Origin: Gammaproteobacteria bacterium
GTDB lineage: Bacteria > Pseudomonadota > Gammaproteobacteria > Pseudomonadales > Azotimanducaceae
Direction of reading: 5' to 3'
Assembly: GCA_021773565.1 (NCBI GenBank)
Contig: JAJFJZ010000021.1
Coordinates: 1-42,564, forward strand
Length of the DNA: 42,564 nt
The translations under genes were made by a program, and so were the position numbers. The notes beneath the pieces were generated by a model. The model was not told the origin of the DNA. It searched no databases and saw only the letters and a program-made list of their open reading frames with translations. Shown here in pieces: positions 8,611 to 16,873 of the stretch (position 1 is the stretch's first letter; every line of letters starts with the position of its first letter).

Positions 8611-9111
8611 ATGGCATATTCAGACAAGGTAAATGACGAAGGTCTCATAGAAAAACTGGTTCAGGTGAACCGGGTTGCGAAGGTGGTGAAGGGTGGCCGT
8701 ATTTTTGGTTTCACAGCGTTGAGTGTTGTTGGCGATGGCGAAGGCAAAATTGGGTTCGGGCGCGGTAAGGCACGTGAGGTACCTCTGGCGATACAAAAAG
8801 CTATGGAGTCAGCTCGTCGTAACATGATTGAAGTGGAGCTCGATGGAACTACCTTGTGGTATCCGATGACGGAGCGCCACGGTGCATCCACGGTCTATAT
8901 GCAACCAGCATCTGAAGGTACTGGAGTAATCGCCGGGGGCGCCATGCGAGCATTGTTGGAAGTGGCTGGAGTTCAGAACGTACTGGCCAAGTGTTATGGC
9001 TCAACAAACCCGGTAAACGTTGTACGCGCTACTTTTAAAGCCCTGAGCAAGATGAAGTCTCCACAACAGATTGCAGACAAGCGTCGTAAAACAGTGGAAG
9101 AAGTTTATTAA
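8611..9111 (+). CDS. rpsE: 30S ribosomal protein S5
   Basis: 30S body protein involved in decoding fidelity and the mRNA entry channel. 166 aa, exact family length. The double-stranded-RNA-binding-like N-terminal domain shows [19 protein letters not shown] and [19 protein letters not shown]; the C-terminal part shows [21 protein letters not shown] hairpin followed by a T run separates it from rpmD. Confidence 0.97.
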   Translation: MAYSDKVNDEGLIEKLVQVNRVAKVVKGGRIFGFTALSVVGDGEGKIGFGRGKAREVPLAIQKAMESARRNMIEVELDGTTLWYPMTERHGASTVYMQPASEGTGVIAGGAMRALLEVAGVQNVLAKCYGSTNPVNVVRATFKALSKMKSPQQIADKRRKTVEEVY

Positions 9112-9113
9112 AG

Positions 9114-9133
9114 AAAAACGCAGAGCGTTTTTT
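9114..9133 (+). terminator. Terminator-like hairpin between rpsE and rpmD
   Basis: AAAAACGC (9114-9121) is the exact reverse complement of GCGTTTTT (9125-9132) around the triloop AGA, and six T residues end the element. The stem has only three G-C pairs, so it is more likely a weak attenuator or pause site than a full terminator. It lies 14 bp before the long-tailed rpmD. Confidence 0.4.
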
Positions 9134-9146
9134 AGTAGGAATTGAG

Positions 9147-9584
9147 ATGGCGGATACAGATAAAACAAAGGCAGAACCAAAAGCTAAGGCTAAAGCTAAG
9201 GCAGAGGCTAAACCAAAAGCAAAGGCTAAACCAAAAGCAAAGGTAAAAGCTGAGCCCAAGGCAAAGACTAAACCAAAGGCCAAGGCAAAAGCGGAAGCTA
9301 AGCCAAAAGCAAAAGCAAAAGCAGAGCCCAAGGCAAAGGTTAAACCAAAAGCCAAGGCTGAGCCCAAGGCAAAAGTAGAGGCAAAGGCCAAGCCTATGGC
9401 TGCCGTAAAGCGGGTTAGGGTTACGCAGACGAAGAGCGCGCATGGACGTTTAAAGCGGCACAAGGCGTGTGTTGCAGGTCTTGGCTTACGTCGTATTGGC
9501 CACACCGTGGAAGTGTTGGATACCCCGTCGAATCGGGGAATGATTAATAAAGTCAGCTATATGCTGCGAGTTGAAGGCGAGTAG
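9147..9584 (+). CDS. rpmD: 50S ribosomal protein L30 with Lys/Ala/Pro-rich N-terminal tail
   Basis: The C-terminal 62 residues (from Met84, codon at 9396) are a normal L30: [20 protein letters not shown], then [20 protein letters not shown]. In front lie 83 residues built almost only of Lys, Ala, Pro and Glu in [10 protein letters not shown]-type units. L30 is normally about 60 aa. The long form is favoured because AGGA at 9137-9140 lies a short distance before ATG 9147, while ATG 9396 has only a weak purine stretch. The tail resembles the low-complexity basic tails of bacterial H1-like proteins; its role is unknown. Use of the internal Met84 as a second start is possible. Confidence 0.93.
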   Translation: MADTDKTKAEPKAKAKAKAEAKPKAKAKPKAKVKAEPKAKTKPKAKAKAEAKPKAKAKAEPKAKVKPKAKAEPKAKVEAKAKPMAAVKRVRVTQTKSAHGRLKRHKACVAGLGLRRIGHTVEVLDTPSNRGMINKVSYMLRVEGE

Positions 9585-9587
9585 ATC

Positions 9588-10022
9588 ATGCATCTGAATA
9601 GTTTATCACCGGCTCCAGGCAGCAAGCGCCCCAAGAAACGCAGGGGGCGAGGCATGAGTTCGGGCTGCGGCAAGACCTCATCCAGAGGCCATAAAGGCCA
9701 AAAGGCGCGTTCAGGCGGAAGTATACGTCCCGGGTTTGAAGGCGGCCAAATGCCTTTGCAGGTTCGATTGCCTAAATTCGGTTTTCGGTCGCGCATTGGC
9801 CTGGTAACTGCCGAGGTGCGTTTAAGCGAGTTGGCAAAAATAAAAGAAGATACGGTTGATCTGGATGCCTTGAAGGCTGCGAACGTCGTATCTCGAAATA
9901 TTAAAAGAGCACGCATTGTATTGTCTGGTGATATTGACCGGGCCGTAACCCTGAAGGGTATTAAAGTGACTAAAGGTGCTCGAGCAGCCATTGAAAAGGC
10001 TGGAGGAAAGATAGAAGACTAA
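9588..10022 (+). CDS. rplO: 50S ribosomal protein L15
   Basis: Late-assembly 50S protein at the centre of the subunit. 144 aa, exact family length. The glycine- and arginine-rich N-terminal extension is clear ([20 protein letters not shown], then [20 protein letters not shown]), followed by the globular C-terminal domain. It starts 3 bp after rpmD, and its TAA stop shares one base with the secY ATG. Confidence 0.97.
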   Translation: MHLNSLSPAPGSKRPKKRRGRGMSSGCGKTSSRGHKGQKARSGGSIRPGFEGGQMPLQVRLPKFGFRSRIGLVTAEVRLSELAKIKEDTVDLDALKAANVVSRNIKRARIVLSGDIDRAVTLKGIKVTKGARAAIEKAGGKIED

Positions 10023-11341
10023 TGGCTAGCAATCCGACATTACAGGGAAACCAGGCTGGGCTTTCGGAACTCCGAAATCGCCTGTTGTTTGTCTTGTTTG
10101 CACTCCTTATTTACCGGGTGGGCACACATATTCCTGTGCCTGGAATAAACCCTGAACGATTGCGTCAACTTTTTGATCAGAGTCAGGGCGGCATTCTGGA
10201 TCTGTTTAACATGTTTTCCGGTGGCGCACTGGAACGCATGAGTATTCTGTCATTGGGCGTCGTGCCTTATATCACTTCAAGCATTGTGATGAACCTGTTG
10301 TCCATGATGCATCCGCCGTTACAACAATTGCGCAAAGAAGGTGAGTCCGGGCGACGTAAAATCACCCAGTACACGCGTTATGGAACATTGTTTCTATCGA
10401 TTATCCAGGGCACGGTACTTTCCATTAATCTGGCGAACCAGGGTCTGGCGTTTACTCCAGGGTTTACCTTCTACTTTGTTGCAGCGACAACTCTGGTGAC
10501 GGGTGCGCTGTTTATGATGTGGCTTGGTGAGCAGATCACCGAACGCGGTGTTGGTAATGGTATATCGTTGCTTATCTTCTCAGGCATTGTATCCGGGTTC
10601 CCTTCCGCCATTGGCCGGTCTTTTGAGGCGGCGCGTCAGGGTGATATTAATATCGTAGTGTTGCTTGCCATCGCAATGTTTGCCGTAGTTATTGTTGGTT
10701 TTGTGGTATTTATCGAACGCGGACAACGTAGGATCACGGTTAACTATGCAAAGCGCCAGCAAGGCCGCAAGGTCTATCAGGCACAAAGCAGCCATTTGCC
10801 TTTAAAGGTCAATATGGCAGGTGTTATTCCCGCTATTTTTGCATCCAGCATGTTACTGGCACCTGCTTCAATGGCTCAGTGGTTTGGACAAACACCGGGT
10901 TTTGAATGGTTTCAGCAGATTGCTCTGCTGCTTTCACCCGGGCAGCCGCTGTACATTTTGTTGTTTGCAGCCGGTATTATATTTTTCAGCTTCTTTTATA
11001 CAGCGCTTACTTTTGATCCTAAAGAAGTGGCAGACAATTTGAAGCGGCAGGGTGCCTATGTGCCTGGAATTCGGCCCGGACAGCAGACAGCAAAATACAT
11101 TGATGGAGTGATTACACGCCTGACCCTGTTTGGTGCCCTGTATGTGACGCTGGTTTGTTTGTTACCTGAGTTTATGGTGGTGTTTTTCAATGTCACCTTT
11201 CAGCTGGGTGGTACAGCATTGCTAATTGTTGTGGTTGTGGCGATGGATTTTATTTCTCAGGTGCAGTCTCACCTGATGTCCAGCCAGTACTCGAAATTGA
11301 TGGAGAAAGCTAATCTCAAGAACTATGGCAACCGGCGCTAA
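10022..11341 (+). CDS. secY: Preprotein translocase channel subunit SecY
   Basis: Inner-membrane channel of the Sec system, working with SecE, SecG and SecA. 439 aa with ten predicted membrane spans, usual for the family. Typical segments are [20 protein letters not shown] (helix 1), the plug region [39 protein letters not shown] in the large cytoplasmic loop, and [20 protein letters not shown] near the C terminus. It overlaps rplO by one base and precedes rpmJ. Confidence 0.98.
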   Translation: MASNPTLQGNQAGLSELRNRLLFVLFALLIYRVGTHIPVPGINPERLRQLFDQSQGGILDLFNMFSGGALERMSILSLGVVPYITSSIVMNLLSMMHPPLQQLRKEGESGRRKITQYTRYGTLFLSIIQGTVLSINLANQGLAFTPGFTFYFVAATTLVTGALFMMWLGEQITERGVGNGISLLIFSGIVSGFPSAIGRSFEAARQGDINIVVLLAIAMFAVVIVGFVVFIERGQRRITVNYAKRQQGRKVYQAQSSHLPLKVNMAGVIPAIFASSMLLAPASMAQWFGQTPGFEWFQQIALLLSPGQPLYILLFAAGIIFFSFFYTALTFDPKEVADNLKRQGAYVPGIRPGQQTAKYIDGVITRLTLFGALYVTLVCLLPEFMVVFFNVTFQLGGTALLIVVVVAMDFISQVQSHLMSSQYSKLMEKANLKNYGNRR

Positions 11342-11378
11342 ATCTGGCCGCGGTAGTTTCTTAAGGACGGAATTAAAA

Positions 11379-11495
11379 ATGAAAGTTAGAGCTTCAGTAA
11401 AAAAAATGTGCAGAAATTGCAAAATTGTAAAAAGAAATGGTGTGTTGCGGGTTATTTGCAAAGCCGAACCACGCCATAAACAAAGACAGGGCTAG
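11379..11495 (+). CDS. rpmJ: 50S ribosomal protein L36 (zinc-ribbon type)
   Basis: A 38-residue protein read directly from ATG 11379 to TAG 11493-11495, beginning [19 protein letters not shown] and ending HKQRQG. Cys11, Cys14, Cys27 and His33 form the usual zinc-binding set, so this is the zinc-dependent form. AGGACGG (11364-11370) precedes the start. It closes the spc operon, directly after secY, as in most gammaproteobacteria. Confidence 0.95.
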   Translation: MKVRASVKKMCRNCKIVKRNGVLRVICKAEPRHKQRQG

Positions 11496-11581
11496 ATTTT
11501 AACTATTACTTGAATAGATAAATGGCATTGGCTAAGCTTGCGCACCTTTTTTCAGGGCTACCTCTACCGAGGTAAAACACA

Positions 11582-11649
11582 AGCAGCTCAAGGCTGTTAA
11601 TAAGAGCAGCTCAAGGCTGTTTATAAGAGCAGCTCAGGGCTGCGAAACG
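11582..11649 (+). repeat. Three 23-bp tandem repeats before rpsM
   Basis: Units beginning AGCAGCTCA(A/G)GGCTG start at 11582, 11605 and 11628, exactly 23 bp apart. Each can form a tiny hairpin (CAGC with GCTG, loop TCAAG or TCAGG), and the last extends to GCAGC/GCTGC. They fill the leader just upstream of the rpsM ribosome binding site, where S4 represses the alpha operon in E. coli. Confidence 0.85.
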
Positions 11650-11665
11650 AATAACGGAGCGGCTA

Positions 11666-12022
11666 ATGGCGCGAATTGCTGGAATTAACGTACCAGATAA
11701 GAAACATACGGTTATTTCACTAACCTATATTTTTGGCATTGGCCAGACCAGGGCCAGGGCAATATGTGGCACTACGGGAATTAGTCCTGATGCGCGTGTT
11801 CAGGATTTGAGTGAAGCAGAGCTGGATTCACTGCGTACAGAAGTAGGCAAGTTTACTGTGGAAGGTGATCTGCGGCGGGAAACTTCCATGAACATTAAAC
11901 GTTTAATGGACCTGGGCTGTTACCGTGGTATCAGGCATCGTCGTGGCATGCCCGTACGAGGTCAGCGTACGCGAACTAATGCACGCACCCGAAAAGGGCC
12001 AAAGCGTCCGATTCGCAAGTAA
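11666..12022 (+). CDS. rpsM: 30S ribosomal protein S13
   Basis: 30S head protein that contacts the P-site tRNA and bridges to the 50S subunit. 118 aa, exact family length. It starts [20 protein letters not shown], with [14 protein letters not shown] and the basic tail [25 protein letters not shown] (11654-11660) precedes ATG 11666. First gene of the alpha operon. Confidence 0.97.
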   Translation: MARIAGINVPDKKHTVISLTYIFGIGQTRARAICGTTGISPDARVQDLSEAELDSLRTEVGKFTVEGDLRRETSMNIKRLMDLGCYRGIRHRRGMPVRGQRTRTNARTRKGPKRPIRK

Positions 12023-12037
12023 AGAATTAACAGATAG

Positions 12038-12060
12038 ATATTCAGAGCACATATTCAGAG
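12038..12060 (+). repeat. Short tandem duplication between rpsM and rpsK
   Basis: ATATTCAGAG occurs at 12038-12047 and again at 12051-12060, a 13-bp period. It falls 16 bp after the rpsM stop, in an 80-bp spacer with no other recognised element. Confidence 0.7.
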
Positions 12061-12102
12061 TAAAACAGACACAGCACAAGCTGATGCGGAGTAAGAATTA
12101 AC

Positions 12103-12483
12103 ATGGCAGAAACAGGCCGAAAAAAAGACAAGAGAACAGTTATTGATGGCGTAGCGCATATACATGCGTCTTTTAACAACACCATCATTACTATTTCTGA
12201 TCGCCAGGGTAATGCACTGTGCTGGGCAACAGCTGGTGGCTCCGGTTTCAGGGGTTCTCGTAAAAGCACACCGTTCGCAGCACAGGTTGCTGCAGAGCGT
12301 GCCGCCACTGCTGCTGAAGAATATGGGCTGCAAAGTGTTGATGTATTTGTAAAAGGCCCGGGCCCGGGTCGTGAATCTGCGGTTAGGGCACTTAATGCAG
12401 CAGGTTTGAGAATTAATTCTATTGCAGACGTTACACCCGTGCCACATAACGGGTGTCGACCACCGAAGAAAAGACGCGTTTAA
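12103..12483 (+). CDS. rpsK: 30S ribosomal protein S11
   Basis: 30S platform protein in the E-site region. 126 aa, near the usual 129. Signature segments are [20 protein letters not shown], the [19 protein letters not shown] block, the [17 protein letters not shown] loop, and the C terminus [18 protein letters not shown], which includes the Asn-Gly site of isoaspartate formation known in E. coli. Second gene of the alpha operon. Confidence 0.97.
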   Translation: MAETGRKKDKRTVIDGVAHIHASFNNTIITISDRQGNALCWATAGGSGFRGSRKSTPFAAQVAAERAATAAEEYGLQSVDVFVKGPGPGRESAVRALNAAGLRINSIADVTPVPHNGCRPPKKRRV

Positions 12484-12548
12484 AAAGCCGTGTTGAAAAG
12501 CAAGGCAACGATTAGTAATGCAACGAATTGTAAGGAGAGGCTTCCAAA

Positions 12549-13169
12549 ATGGCCCGGTATTTAGGACCCACATGTAAACTGGCACGTCGAGAAGGAACAG
12601 ACCTGTTCCTGAAGAGTGGCGTGCGACCGCTGGACTCAAAATGTAAAGCGGACACAGTTCCAGGGCAGCACGGTGCTCGCCGTGGACGCTTGTCTGATTA
12701 TGCGGTTCAGCTGCGCGAAAAACAGAAAGTAAGACGTATTTATGGCGTACTGGAAAAGCAGTTCAGAAATTACTATAAAAAAGCCGATCGGCAAAAAGGT
12801 GCTACAGGTGTAAATCTGCTGCTATTGCTCGAAAGCCGGCTGGATAATGTGGTTTATCGCACAGGATTAGGTTGTACACGTGCAGAATCCAGGCAACTAA
12901 TTTCGCACAAGTCGATTATGGTGAATGGAAGAGTAGTAAACATTCCGTCTTACCAGATTCAGCTTGATGATGTAGTAACTGTTAGAGAGAAAGCAAAAGC
13001 ACAACTGCGCATTAAGGCAGCCCTGGCTTTGGCTTCCCAGCGTGCAGCAGTTGAGTGGATTGACGTTGATTCAGATAAACTGGAATCAGTTTATAAACGC
13101 CATCCAGACCGGGAAGAACTTCCCGCAGAAATTAACGAGAATTTTATTGTGGAGCTTTACTCCAAGTAA
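12549..13169 (+). CDS. rpsD: 30S ribosomal protein S4
   Basis: Primary 16S rRNA-binding protein, part of the mRNA entry helicase, and in E. coli the repressor of the alpha operon. 206 aa, exact family length. It shows [20 protein letters not shown] at the N terminus, [20 protein letters not shown], and the S4 RNA-binding domain [29 protein letters not shown] precedes ATG 12549. The last codons and stop are duplicated once immediately downstream. Confidence 0.97.
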   Translation: MARYLGPTCKLARREGTDLFLKSGVRPLDSKCKADTVPGQHGARRGRLSDYAVQLREKQKVRRIYGVLEKQFRNYYKKADRQKGATGVNLLLLLESRLDNVVYRTGLGCTRAESRQLISHKSIMVNGRVVNIPSYQIQLDDVVTVREKAKAQLRIKAALALASQRAAVEWIDVDSDKLESVYKRHPDREELPAEINENFIVELYSK

Positions 13170-13184
13170 TTTTACTCCAAGTAA
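13156..13184 (+). repeat. Tandem copy of the rpsD 3' end including its stop
   Basis: TTTACTCCAAGTAA occurs at 13156-13169, where it encodes the last codons and stop of rpsD, and again at 13171-13184. The 15-bp period keeps frame, so read-through would add only a few residues before a second TAA. Confidence 0.85.
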
Positions 13185-13236
13185 GTGGGCTTTCAACTGA
13201 ATGCCTGCTCGCAAACCAAGTAGGAGAGTGGATCAT

Positions 13237-14226
13237 ATGGGACAGTCGGTAAACGAATTTCTGACGCCAAGACACATTGATGTTCAAGACGTAAGTGCCA
13301 CCCGCGCACGCGTTACGCTTGAGCCTTTAGAACGTGGTTTTGGACATACTCTGGGCAACACCCTGCGACGAATTTTGTTGTCGTCCATGCCGGGATGTGC
13401 AGTTACTGAAGTGCAAATTGAAGGTGTGTTGCACGAATACAGTGCTATGGAAGGCGTTCAGGAAGATGTGATAGATATTCTGTTGAACCTGAAAGGCATG
13501 TCGGTAATTATGCATAACGCCGATGAAGCGATTATTGGTTTAACCAAATCAGGACCTGGTGCGGTTACTGCTGGAGACTTCCAGTTAAATCAGGACATCG
13601 AGATTGTTAACCCGGATCATTTGTTGTGCACCCTTAATAGTCAGGGCAGCATCAACATGGAAGTAAAAATCACCCGAGGTCGTGGTTATGAAGCTTCCGA
13701 TTCCCGCAAAGAAGACGAAGAAGAGTCCCGTGCTATTGGTGTATTGCGACTGGATGCAACTTTTAGCCCCATGCGGCGTGTGTCTTATACAGTGGAAAGC
13801 GCGCGTGTAGAACAGCGTACCGACCTGGACAAGTTAATTCTGGATCTCGAAACAAACGGCACAATTGATCCGGAGGAAGCGATCAGAAAAGCGGCAACGA
13901 TCCTGCAGCAGCAGCTTGCGGTGTTTGTTGACCTTGAAAACGAAGTAGAGGCGGTTCCTGAAGAAAAAGAAGACGAGATCGATCCGATTCTGCTTCGTCC
14001 TGTTGATGATCTTGAACTTACCGTGCGTTCGGCTAATTGTTTGAAAGCAGAAAATATTTACTACATCGGTGATCTGATTCAGCGTACTGAAGTTGAATTA
14101 TTGAAAACCCCGAATCTGGGCAAGAAGTCTTTGACCGAAATCAAGGACGTGCTGGCATCCCGTGGCTTGTCTCTGGGCATGCGCCTTGAAAACTGGCCAC
14201 CCGCCAGTCTTCGCACCGGCATCTAG
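13237..14226 (+). CDS. rpoA: DNA-directed RNA polymerase subunit alpha
   Basis: Scaffold of RNA polymerase assembly, with a C-terminal domain for UP elements and activators. ATG 13237 is preferred over the in-frame ATG 13201: AGGAG (13222-13226) lies 10 nt before it, the product is 329 aa as in E. coli, and it begins [15 protein letters not shown] like the family. The N-terminal domain shows [20 protein letters not shown]. The C-terminal domain shows [20 protein letters not shown] and [19 protein letters not shown]. The 36 bp upstream would then be leader. Confidence 0.97.
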   Translation: MGQSVNEFLTPRHIDVQDVSATRARVTLEPLERGFGHTLGNTLRRILLSSMPGCAVTEVQIEGVLHEYSAMEGVQEDVIDILLNLKGMSVIMHNADEAIIGLTKSGPGAVTAGDFQLNQDIEIVNPDHLLCTLNSQGSINMEVKITRGRGYEASDSRKEDEEESRAIGVLRLDATFSPMRRVSYTVESARVEQRTDLDKLILDLETNGTIDPEEAIRKAATILQQQLAVFVDLENEVEAVPEEKEDEIDPILLRPVDDLELTVRSANCLKAENIYYIGDLIQRTEVELLKTPNLGKKSLTEIKDVLASRGLSLGMRLENWPPASLRTGI

Positions 14227-14238
14227 AAGGAATTTGTT

Positions 14239-14661
14239 ATGCGTCATCGTAAAAGCGGGCGACAGTTAAACAGGAACAGCTCACATCGTAAGGCGATGTT
14301 TCGCAATATGACTGTGTCTCTGTTCGAGCATGAGCTCATTAAAACCACTGTGCCGAAGGCCAAAGAATTACGTCGCTTTGCTGAGCCGCTGATCACTCTG
14401 GCTAAAGAAGATTCAGTAGCGAATCGTCGTCTGGCATATTCGCGTACGCGTAGCGATGCAGCGGTAGGTAAATTGTTTGCGGAGCTTGGACCCAGATACC
14501 AGGAACGACCTGGTGGATATACCCGTATCCTTAAATGCGGGCACCGCGCAGGTGATGCAGCACCTATGGCGTACGTGGAACTGGTAGGCCGACCCATTCC
14601 CGTAGAGGAAGATCTGGAAGGAGTTGAAGCCACTGATGAAACCGAGCAAAAAGCGGAATAA
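14239..14661 (+). CDS. rplQ: 50S ribosomal protein L17
   Basis: 50S protein near the tunnel exit and end of the alpha operon. 140 aa; family members are 115 to 130, the excess being an acidic C-terminal tail ([17 protein letters not shown]). The start [20 protein letters not shown] and [20 protein letters not shown] are diagnostic. AAGGA precedes ATG 14239. The last 26 bp overlap the start of the TonB-dependent receptor, and no terminator lies between them. Confidence 0.97.
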   Translation: MRHRKSGRQLNRNSSHRKAMFRNMTVSLFEHELIKTTVPKAKELRRFAEPLITLAKEDSVANRRLAYSRTRSDAAVGKLFAELGPRYQERPGGYTRILKCGHRAGDAAPMAYVELVGRPIPVEEDLEGVEATDETEQKAE

Positions 14662-16819
14662 GCGCCCTGGGTCTGGTAGTTTCTTGCAAAGTAACAACCG
14701 GCTTTTGATTGCAGCTTTTGCTGCTACTCTTGCTGCTGTAACCGCCACCACCGGGCTTGCGGCTGAAACAGCTGATATCACCCCATCGAATGAAAATGAT
14801 GCCGCACGGCAATGTGTGGAACCCTGCGTAGAAGAAATAACTGTTCGATCAACACGCATCGAAAAATCACTACGTGAGATACCAGCGGCGGTCTCTGTTA
14901 TAAGTGAAAATTCTATTCAGCGTGCCCGCCAGCAACTGGGCTTGGATGAAGCACTAAATCGTGTGCCCGGTGTATTCTCGCAAAACCGTTATAACTATGC
15001 TCAGGATTTGCGCATTGCGATCAGGGGTTTTGGTGCGCGTGCCAATTTTGGTATTCGTGGCATACGCATATTCGCCGATGATATTCCTGCGACTCTTGCC
15101 GATGGCCAAAGTGGCGTAGATGATATTGATCTGGGATCTGCGCATCGAATTGAAGTGGTACGTGGCCCTTCTTCTTCCTTGTACGGGGCATCTTCTGGCG
15201 GTGTTATCAATCTTTATAGCGAGGATGGTCCTGAAATACCTTTTGTTGAAGCGCGCGCGACTATTGGTGAATACGGCCATGAAAACTATCAGCTAAAAAC
15301 CGGTGGCCAGAACGGCAAACTTAACTACATGCTTAATGCTTCCCATTTTTCCTATGATGGTTATCGGGATTTATCGGAAGTTGAATCCACCCTGCTGAAT
15401 AGCAAATTTCGTTATGATTTTGATGGAGACGCGGACCTCACCGTAATTTTGAATCTGGTTGACTCCCCAAAAGCACAGGATTCAGGGGCCATTACTGCAG
15501 CCCAGGTTGCCGATGACCCAGGCCAGGCGCAAGCGCGCAACCTAAGCTCCAATGCCGGTGAAAAACTGGACCAGCAAAAACTGGGTTTTGTATACAGAAG
15601 GGCTCTGGATGAACGCCAGGAACTGGTGGTTCGTAATTATTATCTGTGGCGGGACTTCTCTACCTTCTTACCCATCGGCACACATATTAATTTTGTCGCC
15701 GATGACGGAGTGGTGCAATTTGAGCGATTCTTTTATGGCGGCGGACTTCAATACAGTTTTTCAGATCAGCTGTTTGGCAGACCCAACCAGATAGTAGCTG
15801 GTATGGATATCGATATTCAAAGGGATGACCGGCAGCGATTTCTCAATAATGCCGGTACGCGTGGCGTGATGAGTTTTGACCAGATTGAGAAAGCCGAAAC
15901 ATACGGTTTTTACCTTAGGGATGAATTTGGTTTAAGCGATGCGCTCACTCTCGTACTGGGTCTGCGTTACGACTCAATTGATTTGTCAGTGGATGATAAG
16001 TTTTTGGCTAATGAAGACCAGTCCAGCAAATTAACTTTTAGTGAGTTTAGCCCCACAATTGGTTTTATCTGGAAAGCAAATGACAATGTGTCATTGTATG
16101 CAAATTACGCAACAGCTTTTGAGACACCCACCTTTACCGAACTTGCAGATCCACCCAGAAATCTGGATGTGAGTCTGGGCGGATTTAATGCGGTGGATGC
16201 CCAAAAAGCCAAAGGTTTTGAGATCGGTATCAAGGGCAGTGTTCTGGATGACCGCATATACCTGGACATTGCTGCCTTTACCATGCAGGTGGACGATGAA
16301 ATCGCCAGCGTGGGAAACATCGGCGACAGGGCATTTTTTGAAAACGCTGATACGGACAGAAAAGGCATCGAAGCTTATGCCGTGGTGGAATTAGGTGCTG
16401 ATTTGCTTTTGAGTGTGGCCTATACATATTCAAAATATAAGTTTGATCGCTTTTCATCCAATACCGATCTGGAAGGAAACCGATTACCGGGTTTGCCGGA
16501 TAACCAGTTATTCGCCGAGCTCGAATACAGTCACGATTCCGGCCTGTATGTGGTGGGTGATGTACTGTATGTAGATGCGTTTTTTGCCAACAATGCCAAT
16601 TCGGTGAGTAATAGCTCGTACACGGTCGCTAACATTCGGCTTGGATATTCCCTGGAATTTGGGCAATGGAAAGTGGATCCTTTTTTTGGGCTTAACAATG
16701 TCTTTGATGAGCAATACAACAGTAATGTGCGTATCAACGGATTCGGTGGTCGCTTGTTTGAACCAGCGCCTGGCTCCAACGTCTATGGTGGAATATCTAT
16801 ACGCTACGATGTGCGTTAG
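14636..16819 (+). CDS. TonB-dependent outer-membrane receptor
   Basis: Outer-membrane beta-barrel with plug, importing a substrate with energy from TonB-ExbB-ExbD. From ATG 14636 it is 727 aa; AAGGAG (14618-14623) lies 12 nt upstream inside rplQ, while the in-frame TTG 14624 touches that site. A signal peptide follows (hydrophobic [19 protein letters not shown], then LAAETA). A possible TonB box EEITVRSTR leads into the plug, with [24 protein letters not shown] and [19 protein letters not shown]. The [17 protein letters not shown] segment recalls FecA-like receptors, so iron-chelate uptake is a guess. The barrel ends in SIRYDVR, without the usual terminal aromatic residue. Confidence 0.9.
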   Translation: MKPSKKRNKRPGSGSFLQSNNRLLIAAFAATLAAVTATTGLAAETADITPSNENDAARQCVEPCVEEITVRSTRIEKSLREIPAAVSVISENSIQRARQQLGLDEALNRVPGVFSQNRYNYAQDLRIAIRGFGARANFGIRGIRIFADDIPATLADGQSGVDDIDLGSAHRIEVVRGPSSSLYGASSGGVINLYSEDGPEIPFVEARATIGEYGHENYQLKTGGQNGKLNYMLNASHFSYDGYRDLSEVESTLLNSKFRYDFDGDADLTVILNLVDSPKAQDSGAITAAQVADDPGQAQARNLSSNAGEKLDQQKLGFVYRRALDERQELVVRNYYLWRDFSTFLPIGTHINFVADDGVVQFERFFYGGGLQYSFSDQLFGRPNQIVAGMDIDIQRDDRQRFLNNAGTRGVMSFDQIEKAETYGFYLRDEFGLSDALTLVLGLRYDSIDLSVDDKFLANEDQSSKLTFSEFSPTIGFIWKANDNVSLYANYATAFETPTFTELADPPRNLDVSLGGFNAVDAQKAKGFEIGIKGSVLDDRIYLDIAAFTMQVDDEIASVGNIGDRAFFENADTDRKGIEAYAVVELGADLLLSVAYTYSKYKFDRFSSNTDLEGNRLPGLPDNQLFAELEYSHDSGLYVVGDVLYVDAFFANNANSVSNSSYTVANIRLGYSLEFGQWKVDPFFGLNNVFDEQYNSNVRINGFGGRLFEPAPGSNVYGGISIRYDVR

Positions 16820-16851
16820 TTAAACGCCTGTTTCGTGGTGTGACTCATTGC

Positions 16852-16873
16852 GCCCTGCCTATTTTAAAAGGGC
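16852..16873. terminator. Weak hairpin between receptor gene and uvrA
   Basis: GCCCT (16852-16856) and AGGGC (16869-16873) flank an AT-rich loop, and TTTAAG follows. The site lies in the convergent gap and overlaps the uvrA stop. With only five pairs it is a tentative bidirectional terminator. Confidence 0.25.

Noticed and set aside
9035-9505. Long minus-strand frames opposite rpmD with Leu/Phe/Ala-rich repeats
   Set aside because: They are the complement of the Lys/Ala/Pro repeat DNA; no ribosome binding site, and they cross rpsE and rpmD.
13201-13236. rpoA start at ATG 13201
   Set aside because: No ribosome binding site; the family N terminus and the normal 329-aa length fit ATG 13237.
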